Assembly: GCF_016908395.1 (NCBI RefSeq)
Contig: NZ_JAFBDU010000001.1
Coordinates: forward strand, 992,001-1,056,000
DNA length: 64,000 nt
Direction of reading: 5' to 3'
From: Metabacillus crassostreae
GTDB taxonomy: Bacteria; Bacillota; Bacilli; Bacillales; Bacillaceae
Shown here: positions 7,841-16,855 of the stretch, one piece after another
Layout: every line of letters starts with the position of its first letter
Numbering within the stretch: the first letter of the stretch is position 1
Made by a program: the position numbers and the translations under genes
The notes under the pieces: model-generated
Told to the model about the DNA's origin: nothing
What the model saw: the letters and a program-made list of their open reading frames with translations, nothing else
Databases searched by the model: none

Positions 7841-8107
7841 ATTTCTTTCTCCTTTCAAGGCATAAAAACCTCTTCGTAAAGTTAGTTTAAAGTATCCAAA
7901 GCCAGACATCTAAGCTTTCACTAACATGATAAGTCTTTTATTATTCATACATTCCTTTTCAAGAAAACCTATTCCCTTTCCTCTATTTCACTCCAATATT
8001 TATATTTCGCTATGTACTTGTTAGAAACCAATAATCCCAATTTTTCTTCATAGAAAACTACTAAATATGATATCATCTCTATGATATGTTCATTAGGAGG
8101 ATTTTGT

Positions 8108-9244
8108 TTGAATTGGTTAGTTAAAAAGTATAAAGAAATATCAAATAAACATAAAGGGTTTTACTTTTTTATTGGACTTTGTTTTATTTTCTCCATGGTT
8201 TTTGTACATAATAATTACTTATTTTATGAACATACCATTGCAAAAGTCAAAGAAGCAAAACTACAAGAAACAGTTGATGTGACAGATATTCATGGTAATG
8301 AGGATAAGCTATTCACGCAAAATATTATAGCTGAATTAAAAAATGGAGAAAATAGGGGAGAACTGATCTCCTTAACGAATGAGTATTCATTATCAGGTGC
8401 GTATGACCAAGAGTACCATGTTGGAAATGAGTTGTTCGTATCAATAGATTCCACGGAAGATAGTACTACTTTAACTGGATCGATTAGAGATGTAAAACGT
8501 GATAAATACATTCTTTTTATCTCCTGGATTTTTATATTTGTTTTACTTATTGTCGGTAAAAAGCAAGGACTTTTTTCAATAATAAGTTTAATTGTCAATG
8601 CTGCACTATTATCTTTTGCATTAGATATTTATTTGAATACTTCAGAAATTAGTTTGTTATTTCTCTGCAGTATAAGTGCGATATTATTTACGATTATTTC
8701 TTTATTACTTGTTAATGGTTTAAATGGGAAAACATATGCAGCAATAATTGCTACCCTACTTGGAACATCTAGTTCACTTATTATAACTATTTTAGTTATG
8801 TTTCTAACGTCAGAGAAGGGATTACGTTATGAAGAAATGCAGTTTCTTACTCAACCGCCTCAAATTGTATTCATGGCAGGGGTTTTAGTAGGATCTCTAG
8901 GAGCGGTAATGGATGTCGCAATAACAATGTCATCTTCCATTTTTGGGTTATTTGAAGAGAATAATAAAATATCAATTAAAGCTCTTAAAAAATCCGGTTT
9001 GGAAATTGGAAAGGATATAATGGGTACGATGACAAATATCTTGTTTTTCGCTTATGTTAGTGGTTCCATTCCAATGCTCGTTTTATTTTTAAAAAATGCT
9101 TCGCCCTTGGGCTTTACTTTATCCATGAATCTCTCTTTAGAATTAACTCGGGCCTTAGCAGGTGGTATAGGAATTGTTTTAACGATTCCATTAGGCTTAT
9201 ACACATCTCTTTTTTTCATTAATAGAATGAGGGCAAAAATATGA
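8108..9244 (+). CDS. YibE/F-family membrane protein, first of pair
   Basis: 378 aa. One helix sits near residues 17-36. An extracytoplasmic domain of about 90 residues follows, then about seven helices. The segments ILFISWIFIFVLLIVGKKQG, VFMAGVLVGSLGAVMDVAIT and MGTMTNILFFAYVSGSIPM are family hallmarks. The family function is unknown; a transport role has been suggested. The start is the TTG at 8108, 7 bp after AGGAGG; an ATG at 8081 lies before that site and is unlikely. It overlaps the next gene by ATGA, so the pair is translationally coupled. Confidence 0.85.
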   Translation: MNWLVKKYKEISNKHKGFYFFIGLCFIFSMVFVHNNYLFYEHTIAKVKEAKLQETVDVTDIHGNEDKLFTQNIIAELKNGENRGELISLTNEYSLSGAYDQEYHVGNELFVSIDSTEDSTTLTGSIRDVKRDKYILFISWIFIFVLLIVGKKQGLFSIISLIVNAALLSFALDIYLNTSEISLLFLCSISAILFTIISLLLVNGLNGKTYAAIIATLLGTSSSLIITILVMFLTSEKGLRYEEMQFLTQPPQIVFMAGVLVGSLGAVMDVAITMSSSIFGLFEENNKISIKALKKSGLEIGKDIMGTMTNILFFAYVSGSIPMLVLFLKNASPLGFTLSMNLSLELTRALAGGIGIVLTIPLGLYTSLFFINRMRAKI

Positions 9245-10014
9245 ATGTACTAATAGTTTTAGGCACAATCTTATTTATTTTAATGGTAGCTATTGGTGGA
9301 AAAAAGGGAGCTCGTTCCTTCATTGGCTTATTTCTAAACTTTATTGTGCTTTTTCTAACCACTCTATTTATGACAGATCCCAATGCTGATCCAATTATTT
9401 TAACGATAATAGCTAGTGCATTTATTAGTTGTATCAATTTATTCTATATTAATGGAGTAAACGATAAAACAAAAACTGCATTTCTATCTACCATACTTAC
9501 CCTATCAATTTTACTGTTACTTATTACTTTGGTAACAAAATACACAATGACTCAGGGATTTGGTGAAGAAGAAACAGGAGAATTTGGAGCATTTTCGCTT
9601 TACATAGGCGTGGACTTTGTAAAGATAGGTGCTTCAATGATCATAATGAGTACAATCGGGGCAATTATTGATGTTGCCATTTCAATTTCCTCTCCAATGC
9701 GTGAAATGTTAATTCATAATCCTTTGATGGATAGAAGAGCTTTATTTAAATCTGGTATTACGATCGGAAGAGATATATTAGGTACAAATACAAACACTTT
9801 ATTTTTTGCCTTCTTCGGAAGTTATTTAGGGTTACTTATATGGTTTAAAGATTTATCATATTCCTTTGGAGAAGTTATCAATTCAAAAGTATTTAGCGCA
9901 GAATTGATTACGATCCTTTGTGCTGGGATTGGCGTTGCACTTGTTATTCCAATAGCATCTTGGATAACTGCCTATTTTTTTGTAAAGGCCAGGGATAAAA
10001 ATAAAATGATATAA
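9241..10014 (+). CDS. YibE/F-family membrane protein, second of pair
   Basis: The 257-aa protein is the shorter partner of the preceding protein and lacks the N-terminal extracytoplasmic domain. It shares the membrane core (IIMSTIGAIIDVAISISSPM, GRDILGTNTNTLFFAFFGSY), which shows the two are paralogues. The start codon overlaps the preceding stop (ATGA, 9241-9244). The two probably form a heteromeric membrane complex. No function is established. Confidence 0.85.
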   Translation: MNVLIVLGTILFILMVAIGGKKGARSFIGLFLNFIVLFLTTLFMTDPNADPIILTIIASAFISCINLFYINGVNDKTKTAFLSTILTLSILLLLITLVTKYTMTQGFGEEETGEFGAFSLYIGVDFVKIGASMIIMSTIGAIIDVAISISSPMREMLIHNPLMDRRALFKSGITIGRDILGTNTNTLFFAFFGSYLGLLIWFKDLSYSFGEVINSKVFSAELITILCAGIGVALVIPIASWITAYFFVKARDKNKMI

Positions 10015-10116
10015 CTAAAAAAGTTATGTTAATACAATTTAAAGGTTGCTTTCCTTGAATTGAACTGCCAGAATTAAGAGGATATAGTTTTTTTACGAAA
10101 GGTAAATGGTGACCAC

Positions 10117-10542
10117 ATGATTGAAGTCAAAAATTCAACACTTAGTACAGGAGAATTTACTCGAGGCGTATTTGCAACAAGAGATATTGCAAAAGGTGAG
10201 CTATTACATGAAGCTCCTGTTATAGCATATCCAAATGAACAACATGAGTTGATCGAGCAAACTTTGTTAGCTGATTATGCATTTGAGTATGGTATAAATC
10301 ATACATGTATACTTTTAGGTTATGGGATGATGTTTAATCATTCTTATGAACCAAATGCAACATATGATATTAATTTCCCAAATCATACTTTTGATTTTTT
10401 CGCTTATAAAGATATAAAAGCCGGAGAAGAGATTTTAATAAACTATAATGGTGAAGTTGATAATGATGATCCGCTCTGGTTTAACGAAGATTATGAAGAA
10501 GCTGTTGCTAAAATAGAAGCTGAAGAAGCTGAAAAGAAATAA
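10117..10542 (+). CDS. SET-domain protein (lysine methyltransferase fold)
   Basis: The 141-aa protein is essentially a bare SET domain. It has GEFTRGVFATRDIAKGELL at the N-terminus, then the pseudo-knot motifs NHSYEPNATY (NHS at 74-76) and AGEEILINYNGE (about 102-112), which form the SAM and lysine sites. The tail is acidic and Glu-rich. Short SET proteins occur widely in Bacillus, but substrates are unknown. Spacing from an AAAGG site to the ATG is long (about 14 bp), so initiation may be weak. A bidirectional terminator separates it from the converging SRPBCC gene. Confidence 0.85.
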   Translation: MIEVKNSTLSTGEFTRGVFATRDIAKGELLHEAPVIAYPNEQHELIEQTLLADYAFEYGINHTCILLGYGMMFNHSYEPNATYDINFPNHTFDFFAYKDIKAGEEILINYNGEVDNDDPLWFNEDYEEAVAKIEAEEAEKK

Positions 10543-10545
10543 AAC

Positions 10546-10596
10546 AATGAGCGTATCAACAATTAGAATATCAATTTGTTGGTACGCTCATTTTTT
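10546..10596. terminator. Bidirectional terminator between converging genes
   Basis: ATGAGCGTATCAACAA pairs with TTGTTGGTACGCTCAT (one mismatch or wobble) and is followed by TTTTTTC on the plus strand. It serves the SET gene and, in reverse, the SRPBCC gene whose stop lies at 10596. Confidence 0.8.
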
Positions 10597-11063
10597 CAGG
10601 AAATTTGAACTTCATTTTCCACATATTCTTTCAAATTATTGTATTGCTCTTCATAAATAAACTTAGTAAACCTTCCAAATATCTTTGTCATTAATTTATA
10701 ATATATATTACTTGGTATTAAACTTGCTTCGACAACCAATCTAGTACCACTATATTCTCGTGTTAGTAAGTATTTTGAAATACTTACTCCTTCCTTCGTT
10801 GTTGAATGCATAATAATTTTATAGGGTGCTTCATATTCAACAATGTGTGTATCAACTGTGATCGTTTTTTTATCTAATTTTTGAACACTTTTAAAGGAGA
10901 TACCTTTTTTATACATATGCTGATCTTTAGCAGACTCGTAGATATTTTCAATAAACATAGTGTTCCACTGTTTAATTTTATCATCATCATTCACATACGA
11001 AAATACGATATCTATTGGTGCATCTATATACTCATCGTAGCGATAAACTACTATTTCTTCCAT
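10596..11063 (-). CDS. SRPBCC (START-like) family protein
   Basis: The 155-aa protein opens with the typical helix-grip pattern YRYDEYIDAPIDIVFSYVND, with ITVDTHIVEYEAPYKIIMHS in the middle. A long C-terminal helix (FTKFIYEEQYNNLKEYVENE) lids the hydrophobic cavity. SRPBCC proteins bind lipids or polyketides or act as cyclases; the ligand here is unknown. ATG follows GAGG by 7 bp. Confidence 0.8.
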   Translation of the reverse strand: MEEIVVYRYDEYIDAPIDIVFSYVNDDDKIKQWNTMFIENIYESAKDQHMYKKGISFKSVQKLDKKTITVDTHIVEYEAPYKIIMHSTTKEGVSISKYLLTREYSGTRLVVEASLIPSNIYYKLMTKIFGRFTKFIYEEQYNNLKEYVENEVQIS

Positions 11064-11214
11064 TTACGATCCTCATTTCTAGAAAAATCTACTAAACTTA
11101 TAATATAATGTTTTCTATTATTAAACAACATAGATTTTACTGTTTCCTTCTTCCTCCAGTCTCTTTTCGTAAGTTTAAAATGTCATAGCGTTTACCATAC
11201 TTTAACAAAGTAGC

Positions 11215-12722
11215 TTAATATTTATATTTTTTAATTAAACTCTTTAAATCTTCAGCCATTGCAGAAAGAGATTTTGCAGAAGTCGAGATGTCTTCCATTG
11301 AAGCTAGTTGCTTTTCAGTTGATGCTGCTACTTCCTCTGCTGTTGCTGCATTGCCTTTTGCTGCATCTCCAATTTCATTTGTTGTTGCCCCTACCTCTTG
11401 GGTTCCAGCTGACATTTGTTGCGCTGTTGCAGATATTGATTCAAATTTGTGGGGAAATCTCCCTTATGCTATTAAGGATTTCTCCGAATTTTTGAATAGC
11501 TTCTTCAGATATTGAAAGTCCACTCTCACATCTTTTGTGCTGCTTCAATTGCCGCGTTTTATGCCAGTGCTCTATCGTTTTGCTGACAGATTCTCCACCC
11601 TCTTCAGCTTTAGCAGTAGTGGCTTTAGTTAAATCAGTAATAGCTAATGAATTATCGGCGATAATTGAAGATCCATGCGCTATTTCATTTAATGCAAGTA
11701 CATTTTTATCAATATTATTTGTTTGTGTTTCAGCACTCCCAACCACTTCAACAATTGCAGTTGTAACTTGTTCAGTTGCTTGACTGGTTTGTTCTGAACT
11801 TACAGTTAACTGTTCAGCTGATGCAGCAAGCTGTGTTGAATTATCTTCAAGTGTTTTTAATAAATCACGTAAACTAGCTTGCATCTCAGAAAATGAAACA
11901 GCTAACAAACCAATCTCATCTTTTGACTGAATATTGATTGTTTCTGTTAAATCACCTTGATTTATCTTTTTCGCTTAGTCCTGTAAATCTTTTAATTTTC
12001 GTGTATTAGAAAATACGATAAATATGACAACAGCTGTTCCGAGAACAACAGAAATACCTATAGCAAGAACTGTTGTATTTAATATAGGTTGAGAAGCATC
12101 GCTTATTTCTTTAGCGAAATATGTTCCAGCACCCTTTCATCCTGTTAATTCATTTGTTAAAAAATACATTTCTTTATCATCTTGATTTAATTTATAGCTA
12201 AAATGACCAGAATCGTTCTGGTATAGATTATCATAAAATGCATTTTCTGCAGGATCACCAGTTTTAGCAACAGGACTCATGATAAAATTCTGTTTTGTAT
12301 CAAGTAAAATAGCAGATCCTTTTTTACCGATACGTAATTCTTCAACCGTATCCTTTAATTGGTTCATTCTGTAATCGATTCCAATCACATCTGTACCATC
12401 TTCTAATGTTTTTGTAATGGTCACAACCATATCACCTGAACAGCATCTTCATATGGACTAGTAATGACTACTTCTCCCTTTTTTTAATCTGCTTCTTGGT
12501 ACATGGTCGTCCTCTTGAATCATAATCATCTGGTAATTCCAATTTTGGTGAAGTAATCATACGGCCATCTGTAGTAACAACATAAATTGCTTGTACTTCA
12601 GGCTGTAAACCAATATATTGATTGAGCTTTTGACCAATTTCTGAACTTTCACTACCATCACCAAAAAGAGCAGAAGTAAGCCTTCCCGGAGAAAATAATT
12701 TCGTTCGTAAACTTATGTTCAT
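11215..12722 (-). pseudogene. Decayed methyl-accepting chemotaxis protein
   Basis: The pieces line up in order with a Bacillus MCP but in different frames. Ligand domain (dCache) fragments are at 12468-12722 and 12137-12430. Then come TM2 and HAMP (about 11910-12135), signalling helix at 11441-11908 (EQLTVSSEQTSQATEQVTTA) and the C-terminal helix at 11215-11415 (ATAEEVAASTEKQLASMEDI). I see frameshifts near 12502 and 12436 and nonsense codons after LTG near 12139 (probably TGG to TGA) and in LQD-stop-AKKINQGDL. A deletion at about 11420-11450 removed the conserved signalling tip (EQTNLLALNAAIEAARAGE region). The first transmembrane segment is also missing. No functional receptor can be made. 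Confidence 0.92.
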
Positions 12723-12969
12723 CTCTGATGTATCCTTTGAATGTATTTACCTGATAATGAGGAATTAAGTTTATATTGATACTAATCACAAAAAGTTTAT
12801 AGTTTACTATTATAATTCAGACTTTTTATTATCTTTAGTATGAAAAAATGCCATCTTTATGTCTACAATGTAAGAAAATGAAACAAAGAAATTGACGTTC
12901 TGTTTAAAAAAGAGAATAATATAACAATGAATTAACCCACTTGCATTAGATTAGTCAGGAGAGAATGTT

Positions 12970-13476
12970 ATGGATAAAAGAGATGAAAAGAAATGTAAAG
13001 AATCACTTGTTATAAAAACAAGTCGGGTATTTCCGCTTGATACTAATAATCATAATACATTATTTGGTGGTAAGCTTATGAGTTATATTGATGATGTTGC
13101 ATCAATTTCTGCAGCAAAGCATTCGCGTTGTGACGTTGTTACTGCCTCAACAGATTCTGTGGATTTTTTAATCCCGATTCGTACTAGTGAATCAGTTAGT
13201 CTTGAATCTTATGTGTCATCTGTTGGGCGATCATCAATTGAGGTATTTGTAAAAGTAATTACTGAGGATTTAATTACGGGTAGACGTCAATTAGCAGCAA
13301 CTTCATTTTTAACATTTGTTGCTTTAGATAACAAACGTAAACCTGTTGTTGTACCGAAGGTTGTTCCTGAATCTGACGAAGAAGTGATGCTTTTCAATAC
13401 GGCACCACAACGGATTAAAGTTCGAAAAGAACGCCGTGAACATAGTGAAGCCTTTGCTAATGTAGTAAAGCTGTAA
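12970..13476 (+). CDS. Acyl-CoA thioesterase, hotdog fold (YkhA type)
   Basis: The 168-aa protein is a single hotdog domain. TSRVFPLDTNNHNTLFGGKL is the family signature around the catalytic Asn/Asp and Gly helix start. MSYIDDVASISAAKHSRCDVVTASTDSVDFL and an inner strand SVSLESYVSSVGRSSIEV follow. Such enzymes hydrolyse short to long acyl-CoAs in the cytoplasm. Good site AGGAGAG 8 bp before ATG. It is flanked by two pseudogenes, the chemotaxis receptor and the catalase. Confidence 0.9.
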   Translation: MDKRDEKKCKESLVIKTSRVFPLDTNNHNTLFGGKLMSYIDDVASISAAKHSRCDVVTASTDSVDFLIPIRTSESVSLESYVSSVGRSSIEVFVKVITEDLITGRRQLAATSFLTFVALDNKRKPVVVPKVVPESDEEVMLFNTAPQRIKVRKERREHSEAFANVVKL

Positions 13477-13635
13477 TAAACATAAAAATTTCCGCTCGAG
13501 ATCATTTCTTGAAATTCGTTTTGCTTTTATATTTAGATTATGTAAATAGATCAGTCATCTCTCTTTATTTGAGAAGTATAATAATTTACTATTTAAAGTG
13601 TGAATTTATATGCTGTTTAATATGCATATTAACTA

Positions 13636-13980
13636 TTACTTGGAATAGTGATTCTCTTGATAATAATCATCCCTTATAGTTTTATTGATTCTTTCTTTAA
13701 AGTTCATCTCTCTTTTTGGTGAGAATGAAATTAGTAAATTTGTTTGCACTCCAGTATAAAATACATCGAAATCACTTGGATCAGGAACGGTATCAGCTGA
13801 ACATACCTCACTTGATAACACCATAGGACGGATAACATTAATATGTGTTTGGCTTCCTCATTGAATAGGTTTACTTTTGAATAATATGTACATCATTTGT
13901 TACTTCAATAAACTATGAGCACCCGCTGCTTTAGCATGTACAACACGCTAAAAGCCTCTTTCTAAGAAGTGAAAGTTTAC
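13636..13980 (-). pseudogene. Remnant of a haem catalase (N-terminal part)
   Basis: Reading the minus strand in several frames gives a broken but clear catalase N-terminus. In order these are FLERG, RVVHAKAAGAH (13915-13947), then after a one-base shift FEVTNDV, then SSEVCSADTVPDPSDF.VFYT, matching the usual [20 protein letters not shown]...[21 protein letters not shown]. At least two frameshifts, several stops and altered residues (the usual RGFAVKFY is degraded) show it is dead. Nothing of the haem-binding C-terminal half is visible. The 62-codon frame 13636-13824 is part of this remnant, not a gene. Confidence 0.75.
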
Positions 13981-14200
13981 TAATTTTTCTAGTTAATGAA
14001 CGCATTTTAAAAATTGTAGTCCACAGTTTCTCATAAATGTTGTGTTCTGATTGTTCTAAACTTCTAGGTAGTTAGTTGTTAGCCAACTTTTTATTAACTC
14101 ACATTTATTTTTCAAATAAAGTAAAATCTATTAATTAGTAACAATCTTACAGAAAAGAGCCTTATATTATTAGTTATAATTCAAACTTTAATCAAATACA
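13981..14200. other. Intergenic, nothing recognised
   Basis: AT-rich sequence between the catalase remnant and the terminator of the small gene at 14324. I see no frame with a ribosome binding site. Confidence 0.5.
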
Positions 14201-14238
14201 AATAAAAAAGAGTCCAGCTTTCATTATGCTAGGCTCTT
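14201..14238 (-). terminator. Terminator after the small basic protein gene
   Basis: On the minus strand AGAGCCTAGC and GCTGGACTCT form a stem with one mismatch, followed by TTTTTTATT. Confidence 0.55.
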
Positions 14239-14323
14239 ATATGAACAATAAATTAATTCACTATAAATCTTTATCCTTTAGCATTATTATTCTAATTGTT
14301 TATTAAAACTATTGTACTAAAAC

Positions 14324-14452
14324 TTAATTTCGTTTTAAACAACATCCTCCTTTAATGACTCTTTTCTTATTGGGAGATATTTTTGTTCTTTTCTTCCTAT
14401 TAATAATTGTTGGGCTGTTCTTTATCTCTTTTGAACTTCTACAAGGGACCAT
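14324..14452 (-). CDS. Small basic protein (42 aa), unrecognised
   Basis: The frame starts with ATG 7 bp after AAAGGAGAG and encodes 42 residues rich in Lys/Arg (13 of 42), with two adjacent Cys near the end (KGGCCLKRN). A terminator-like hairpin follows about 85 bp downstream. It lies 70 bp after the JAMM gene on the same strand, so the two may share a transcript. Basic, Cys-containing small proteins occur in Bacillus spore coats, which would fit the neighbourhood, but I recognise no family. Confidence 0.5.
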   Translation of the reverse strand: MVPCRSSKEIKNSPTIINRKKRTKISPNKKRVIKGGCCLKRN

Positions 14453-14521
14453 AATTTAATCTCTCCTTTGATTTTATAGATTATTATAAGCACACCATAC
14501 TAATTTGATTGGACTAATTTA

Positions 14522-14935
14522 TTATTGTTTAACTAAAAATAATATTTCTTTAAATTGTTGATTGTGTATTTTAAAACACTTAACAACTGGGGTTATTTTT
14601 TTATATGAGATAATGATCATTTTGACATTGGGATCAGGGTGATTAATAATATCGGAAGTTGAAGGAATTGGTGATGTTGCTGGGTGTGAATGATAAATAC
14701 CTAACACTTCATGGCCCCTTTGTTCAATTAATTTCAGTGTACACTTTACAACACCTTTTCCCACATAGAACCTTCTATCTGAATTTAGTTCATTTTTTAA
14801 TTTCCAAACCGATTGTATACAATTATTGGTTCCTGAAAGAATTCCACAAACCTCATTAGGAAGATATTTTACCCCATGATTAATGATCTCTTTCAAGCAA
14901 TATTCTGTAAAAAACAGTTTCTCATTTATCTCCAT
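14522..14935 (-). CDS. JAMM/MPN (Mov34) metalloprotease-like protein
   Basis: The 137-aa protein has a complete JAMM zinc motif: E28 in LPNEVCGIL, then YHSHPATSPIPSTSD giving H82, H84, S92 and D95 with exact HxHx7Sx2D spacing. Bacterial JAMM proteins cleave isopeptide- or ubiquitin-like linkages, or C-terminal extensions of sulfur carriers. No ThiS/MoaD or E1-like gene is nearby. The start ATG at 14935 follows ACGAGG; the frame reads 35 codons further 5', but that part overlaps the upstream gene without a site. It overlaps the end of the coiled-coil gene by 14 bp, so the two are coupled. In this context a role in processing spore-surface proteins is conceivable. Confidence 0.85.
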   Translation of the reverse strand: MEINEKLFFTEYCLKEIINHGVKYLPNEVCGILSGTNNCIQSVWKLKNELNSDRRFYVGKGVVKCTLKLIEQRGHEVLGIYHSHPATSPIPSTSDIINHPDPNVKMIIISYKKITPVVKCFKIHNQQFKEILFLVKQ

Positions 14936-15998
14936 TTTTACCTCGTTGTAGAAACGAAAAAAATGAAGGTTTTTCATTCTCATCCAATACCTTTTTAGTA
15001 TCATGAATAGTTCTTTCTGAATTTTTAATCTTTCTGTCATGTAAAGGGTCTATATTTTCTTCTAAGACAATAAGTTTTTCTTGAACAGATTGCTCAAGTG
15101 AATGTATTAATTTCTGATTTTCATGATCTTCTTCTTTTTTTTCTTCATTTAATTCTACATTGATTTCATCCGTATCATGATTATAAGAAGTCTCATAAAC
15201 TGGTGTATTCTTTTCATCGTGGTACTGATCTTTAGATTCAGGATTTTCTTGTTGAATAAACCCATCGTCTGAAGGGTTTGAAACATATGATTCATCTGTA
15301 TTTTTATTTAATTTTTCATTTTCATTAGGTCCCAATCTATGTGGATTCTGTCCACGTTGTCTTATAGGTTTCTCAGCTTTTACCTTCGGATCTCTCATGG
15401 AGGTAAATTGTTGATGTCGTTGTACCAAATTTTTATTTTCTTGTAAGGAAGAATTAATCATCTTCTTAAGCTGCTGAAAGCTAGTAGGTTGTTTATTATA
15501 AATTGGTTTATAAAAAGAATTTTTCTCGGAATCTTTTTCAAGTAGCACTTTCTTTAATTCCTTCAGTTCATCTTTTAATAGGACTATTTCATTTTTTTCG
15601 ACCAAAGCAACTTCATTTGGTACTGTATTTTTTTTCATTCTTTCAACTAATTCCACTTTAAAATCATTTGATTTTATATAATCGATCTTATCAGAAAGAT
15701 GATTTAATCTTAGAGCCATATTCTCCATTGATTCTTGTGCATTCATCATTTGTTCTGTAAGAAGATTAACTTTTTGTTGTATCTTGACTAGGTGATCATC
15801 TGTATTTTTTTTTATTAAATTCATTTCATTTTCTATATATGAAACTTGATCAACTAATTTAACTCCTTCATTCTTCATTAATAGGTAATCTTCCATTACC
15901 TTTCCTGCTTTTATTGTTTCTAATGTTTGCTTATAAAGCTTAAGCTTATTTGTTAATTCATCTATATTATCTAAGTTGTTTAATTTCTGTTGATCCAT
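14922..15998 (-). CDS. Long coiled-coil protein, probable spore-surface component
   Basis: 358 aa. Residues 1 to about 180 are predicted coiled coil (heptads such as VQQKVNLLTEQMMNAQESME). A basic, Gln/Arg-rich middle comes next (about 185-225), then a low-complexity Asn/Glu/Asp-rich region (NENEKLNKNTDESYVSNPSD). It ends FFSFLQRGKNGDK. No membrane segment or signal peptide. AGGAGG lies 10 bp before ATG. I recognise no named family. It is coupled to the JAMM protease and divergent from the Cys-rich gene at 16156, which suggests a structural coat or crust scaffold, possibly a protease substrate. Confidence 0.75.
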   Translation of the reverse strand: MDQQKLNNLDNIDELTNKLKLYKQTLETIKAGKVMEDYLLMKNEGVKLVDQVSYIENEMNLIKKNTDDHLVKIQQKVNLLTEQMMNAQESMENMALRLNHLSDKIDYIKSNDFKVELVERMKKNTVPNEVALVEKNEIVLLKDELKELKKVLLEKDSEKNSFYKPIYNKQPTSFQQLKKMINSSLQENKNLVQRHQQFTSMRDPKVKAEKPIRQRGQNPHRLGPNENEKLNKNTDESYVSNPSDDGFIQQENPESKDQYHDEKNTPVYETSYNHDTDEINVELNEEKKEEDHENQKLIHSLEQSVQEKLIVLEENIDPLHDRKIKNSERTIHDTKKVLDENEKPSFFSFLQRGKNGDK

Positions 15999-16088
15999 TT
16001 TGCTCCATCCTCCTTCTGAATAATATTAAACTAGTTTATTACCCTACGAGACATTTACACAATTTAACATTTCGCACATAAACTATGA

Positions 16089-16115
16089 ACCCTTTCTACT
16101 AGTATACATATGCTA
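16089..16115 (+). promoter_or_regulatory. Probable sigma-K promoter of the Cys-rich gene
   Basis: AACC (AC at 16089-16090) and CATATGCTA (16107-16115) are separated by exactly 16 bp. They match the late mother-cell sigma-K pattern mACm, 16-17 bp, CATAnnnTA. The gene starts 40 bp downstream behind a GGAGGTG site. In this AT-rich DNA a chance match is possible. Confidence 0.55.
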
Positions 16116-16155
16116 CAAATGAAAGAAATTATACTAATTCGGAGGTGTTTGCTAC

Positions 16156-16788
16156 ATGCAAGCAAAAAATTTATCAGGAGGCCAGGAACTCCTATGTATT
16201 AACACAACAAAAGTATATGATTGGATTCTTAATGAGGCATCGTTTGATTTAACTTTTGTTGACGAAGACCTACCAGTAATTGGTGAAGAACAAATTACAT
16301 GTGATGACATTACTGGACCTGTAACATGTGAAGTCACAGCAAGTGATGTTGATATTCTTAATCGTGAAGATAGAGAATTTGTCATTGATGGCGCACTAGT
16401 TACACTTCAATTAGTTACTATCCGTAAAAATTTCACTGTTACCTTTTTCTTCCCAACTTTACTGGGTATTGGAGAAACTTCATTCGATTTCTCACGTTGT
16501 GAGCAAGTTGTTCTTTGTGCTCCAGAAGGAACAATGGTTGAAGTATCTTATCCAGAATTAGACTGTTTTATCTGTACTTTTGAGTGTGATGATTTAGCTG
16601 ATGAATTCGATGCAACAGTTACAGTACGTTTATGCCAAAGTATTCAATCAACATTCCCTGTAACACTTGAAGTTGTAGCGGATTTTTGTCAACCGAGAGA
16701 TATTTTACCAACTCCAGCATGCCCAGCTCCTACAATGCCACCTCAATGTCCTGTATTATTCCCTGATAATGGTGATGATGCAGAATAA
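16156..16788 (+). CDS. Cys-rich putative spore-surface protein
   Basis: 210 aa with twelve cysteines, several in CxxC pairs (C137 and C140, then C144), spread through a beta-strand-rich sequence. It opens with the ELLCINTTKVYDWI stretch, which I associate with conserved spore-surface proteins of Bacillus whose function is unknown. It ends in a Pro/Cys tail (PTPACPAPTMPPQCPVLFP) and has no signal peptide. A sigma-K-like promoter and a perfect GGAGGTG site support strong late mother-cell expression, and the Cys content suggests disulfide cross-linking in the coat, crust or exosporium. It is followed by its own terminator. Function beyond structural is not claimed. Confidence 0.75.
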   Translation: MQAKNLSGGQELLCINTTKVYDWILNEASFDLTFVDEDLPVIGEEQITCDDITGPVTCEVTASDVDILNREDREFVIDGALVTLQLVTIRKNFTVTFFFPTLLGIGETSFDFSRCEQVVLCAPEGTMVEVSYPELDCFICTFECDDLADEFDATVTVRLCQSIQSTFPVTLEVVADFCQPRDILPTPACPAPTMPPQCPVLFPDNGDDAE

Positions 16789-16802
16789 TTGTGCATAAGG
16801 AT

Positions 16803-16835
16803 AGAGAGAGGAATTCACTCCTCTCTCTTATTTTA
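16803..16835 (+). terminator. Terminator after the Cys-rich gene
   Basis: Perfect 10-bp stem AGAGAGAGGA (16803-16812) with TCCTCTCTCT (16819-16828), followed by TATTTTAATAA. Confidence 0.75.
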
Positions 16836-16855
16836 ATAAAGGAGTACTATATATT

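Noticed and set aside
11259-11515. Plus-strand frames over the chemoreceptor remnant
   Set aside because: They are antisense to the decayed MCP and show Leu/Pro-rich translations typical of shadow frames.
13636-13824. 62-codon frame as an independent gene
   Set aside because: Its translation is part of a catalase remnant (SADTVPDP) and lacks a ribosome binding site.
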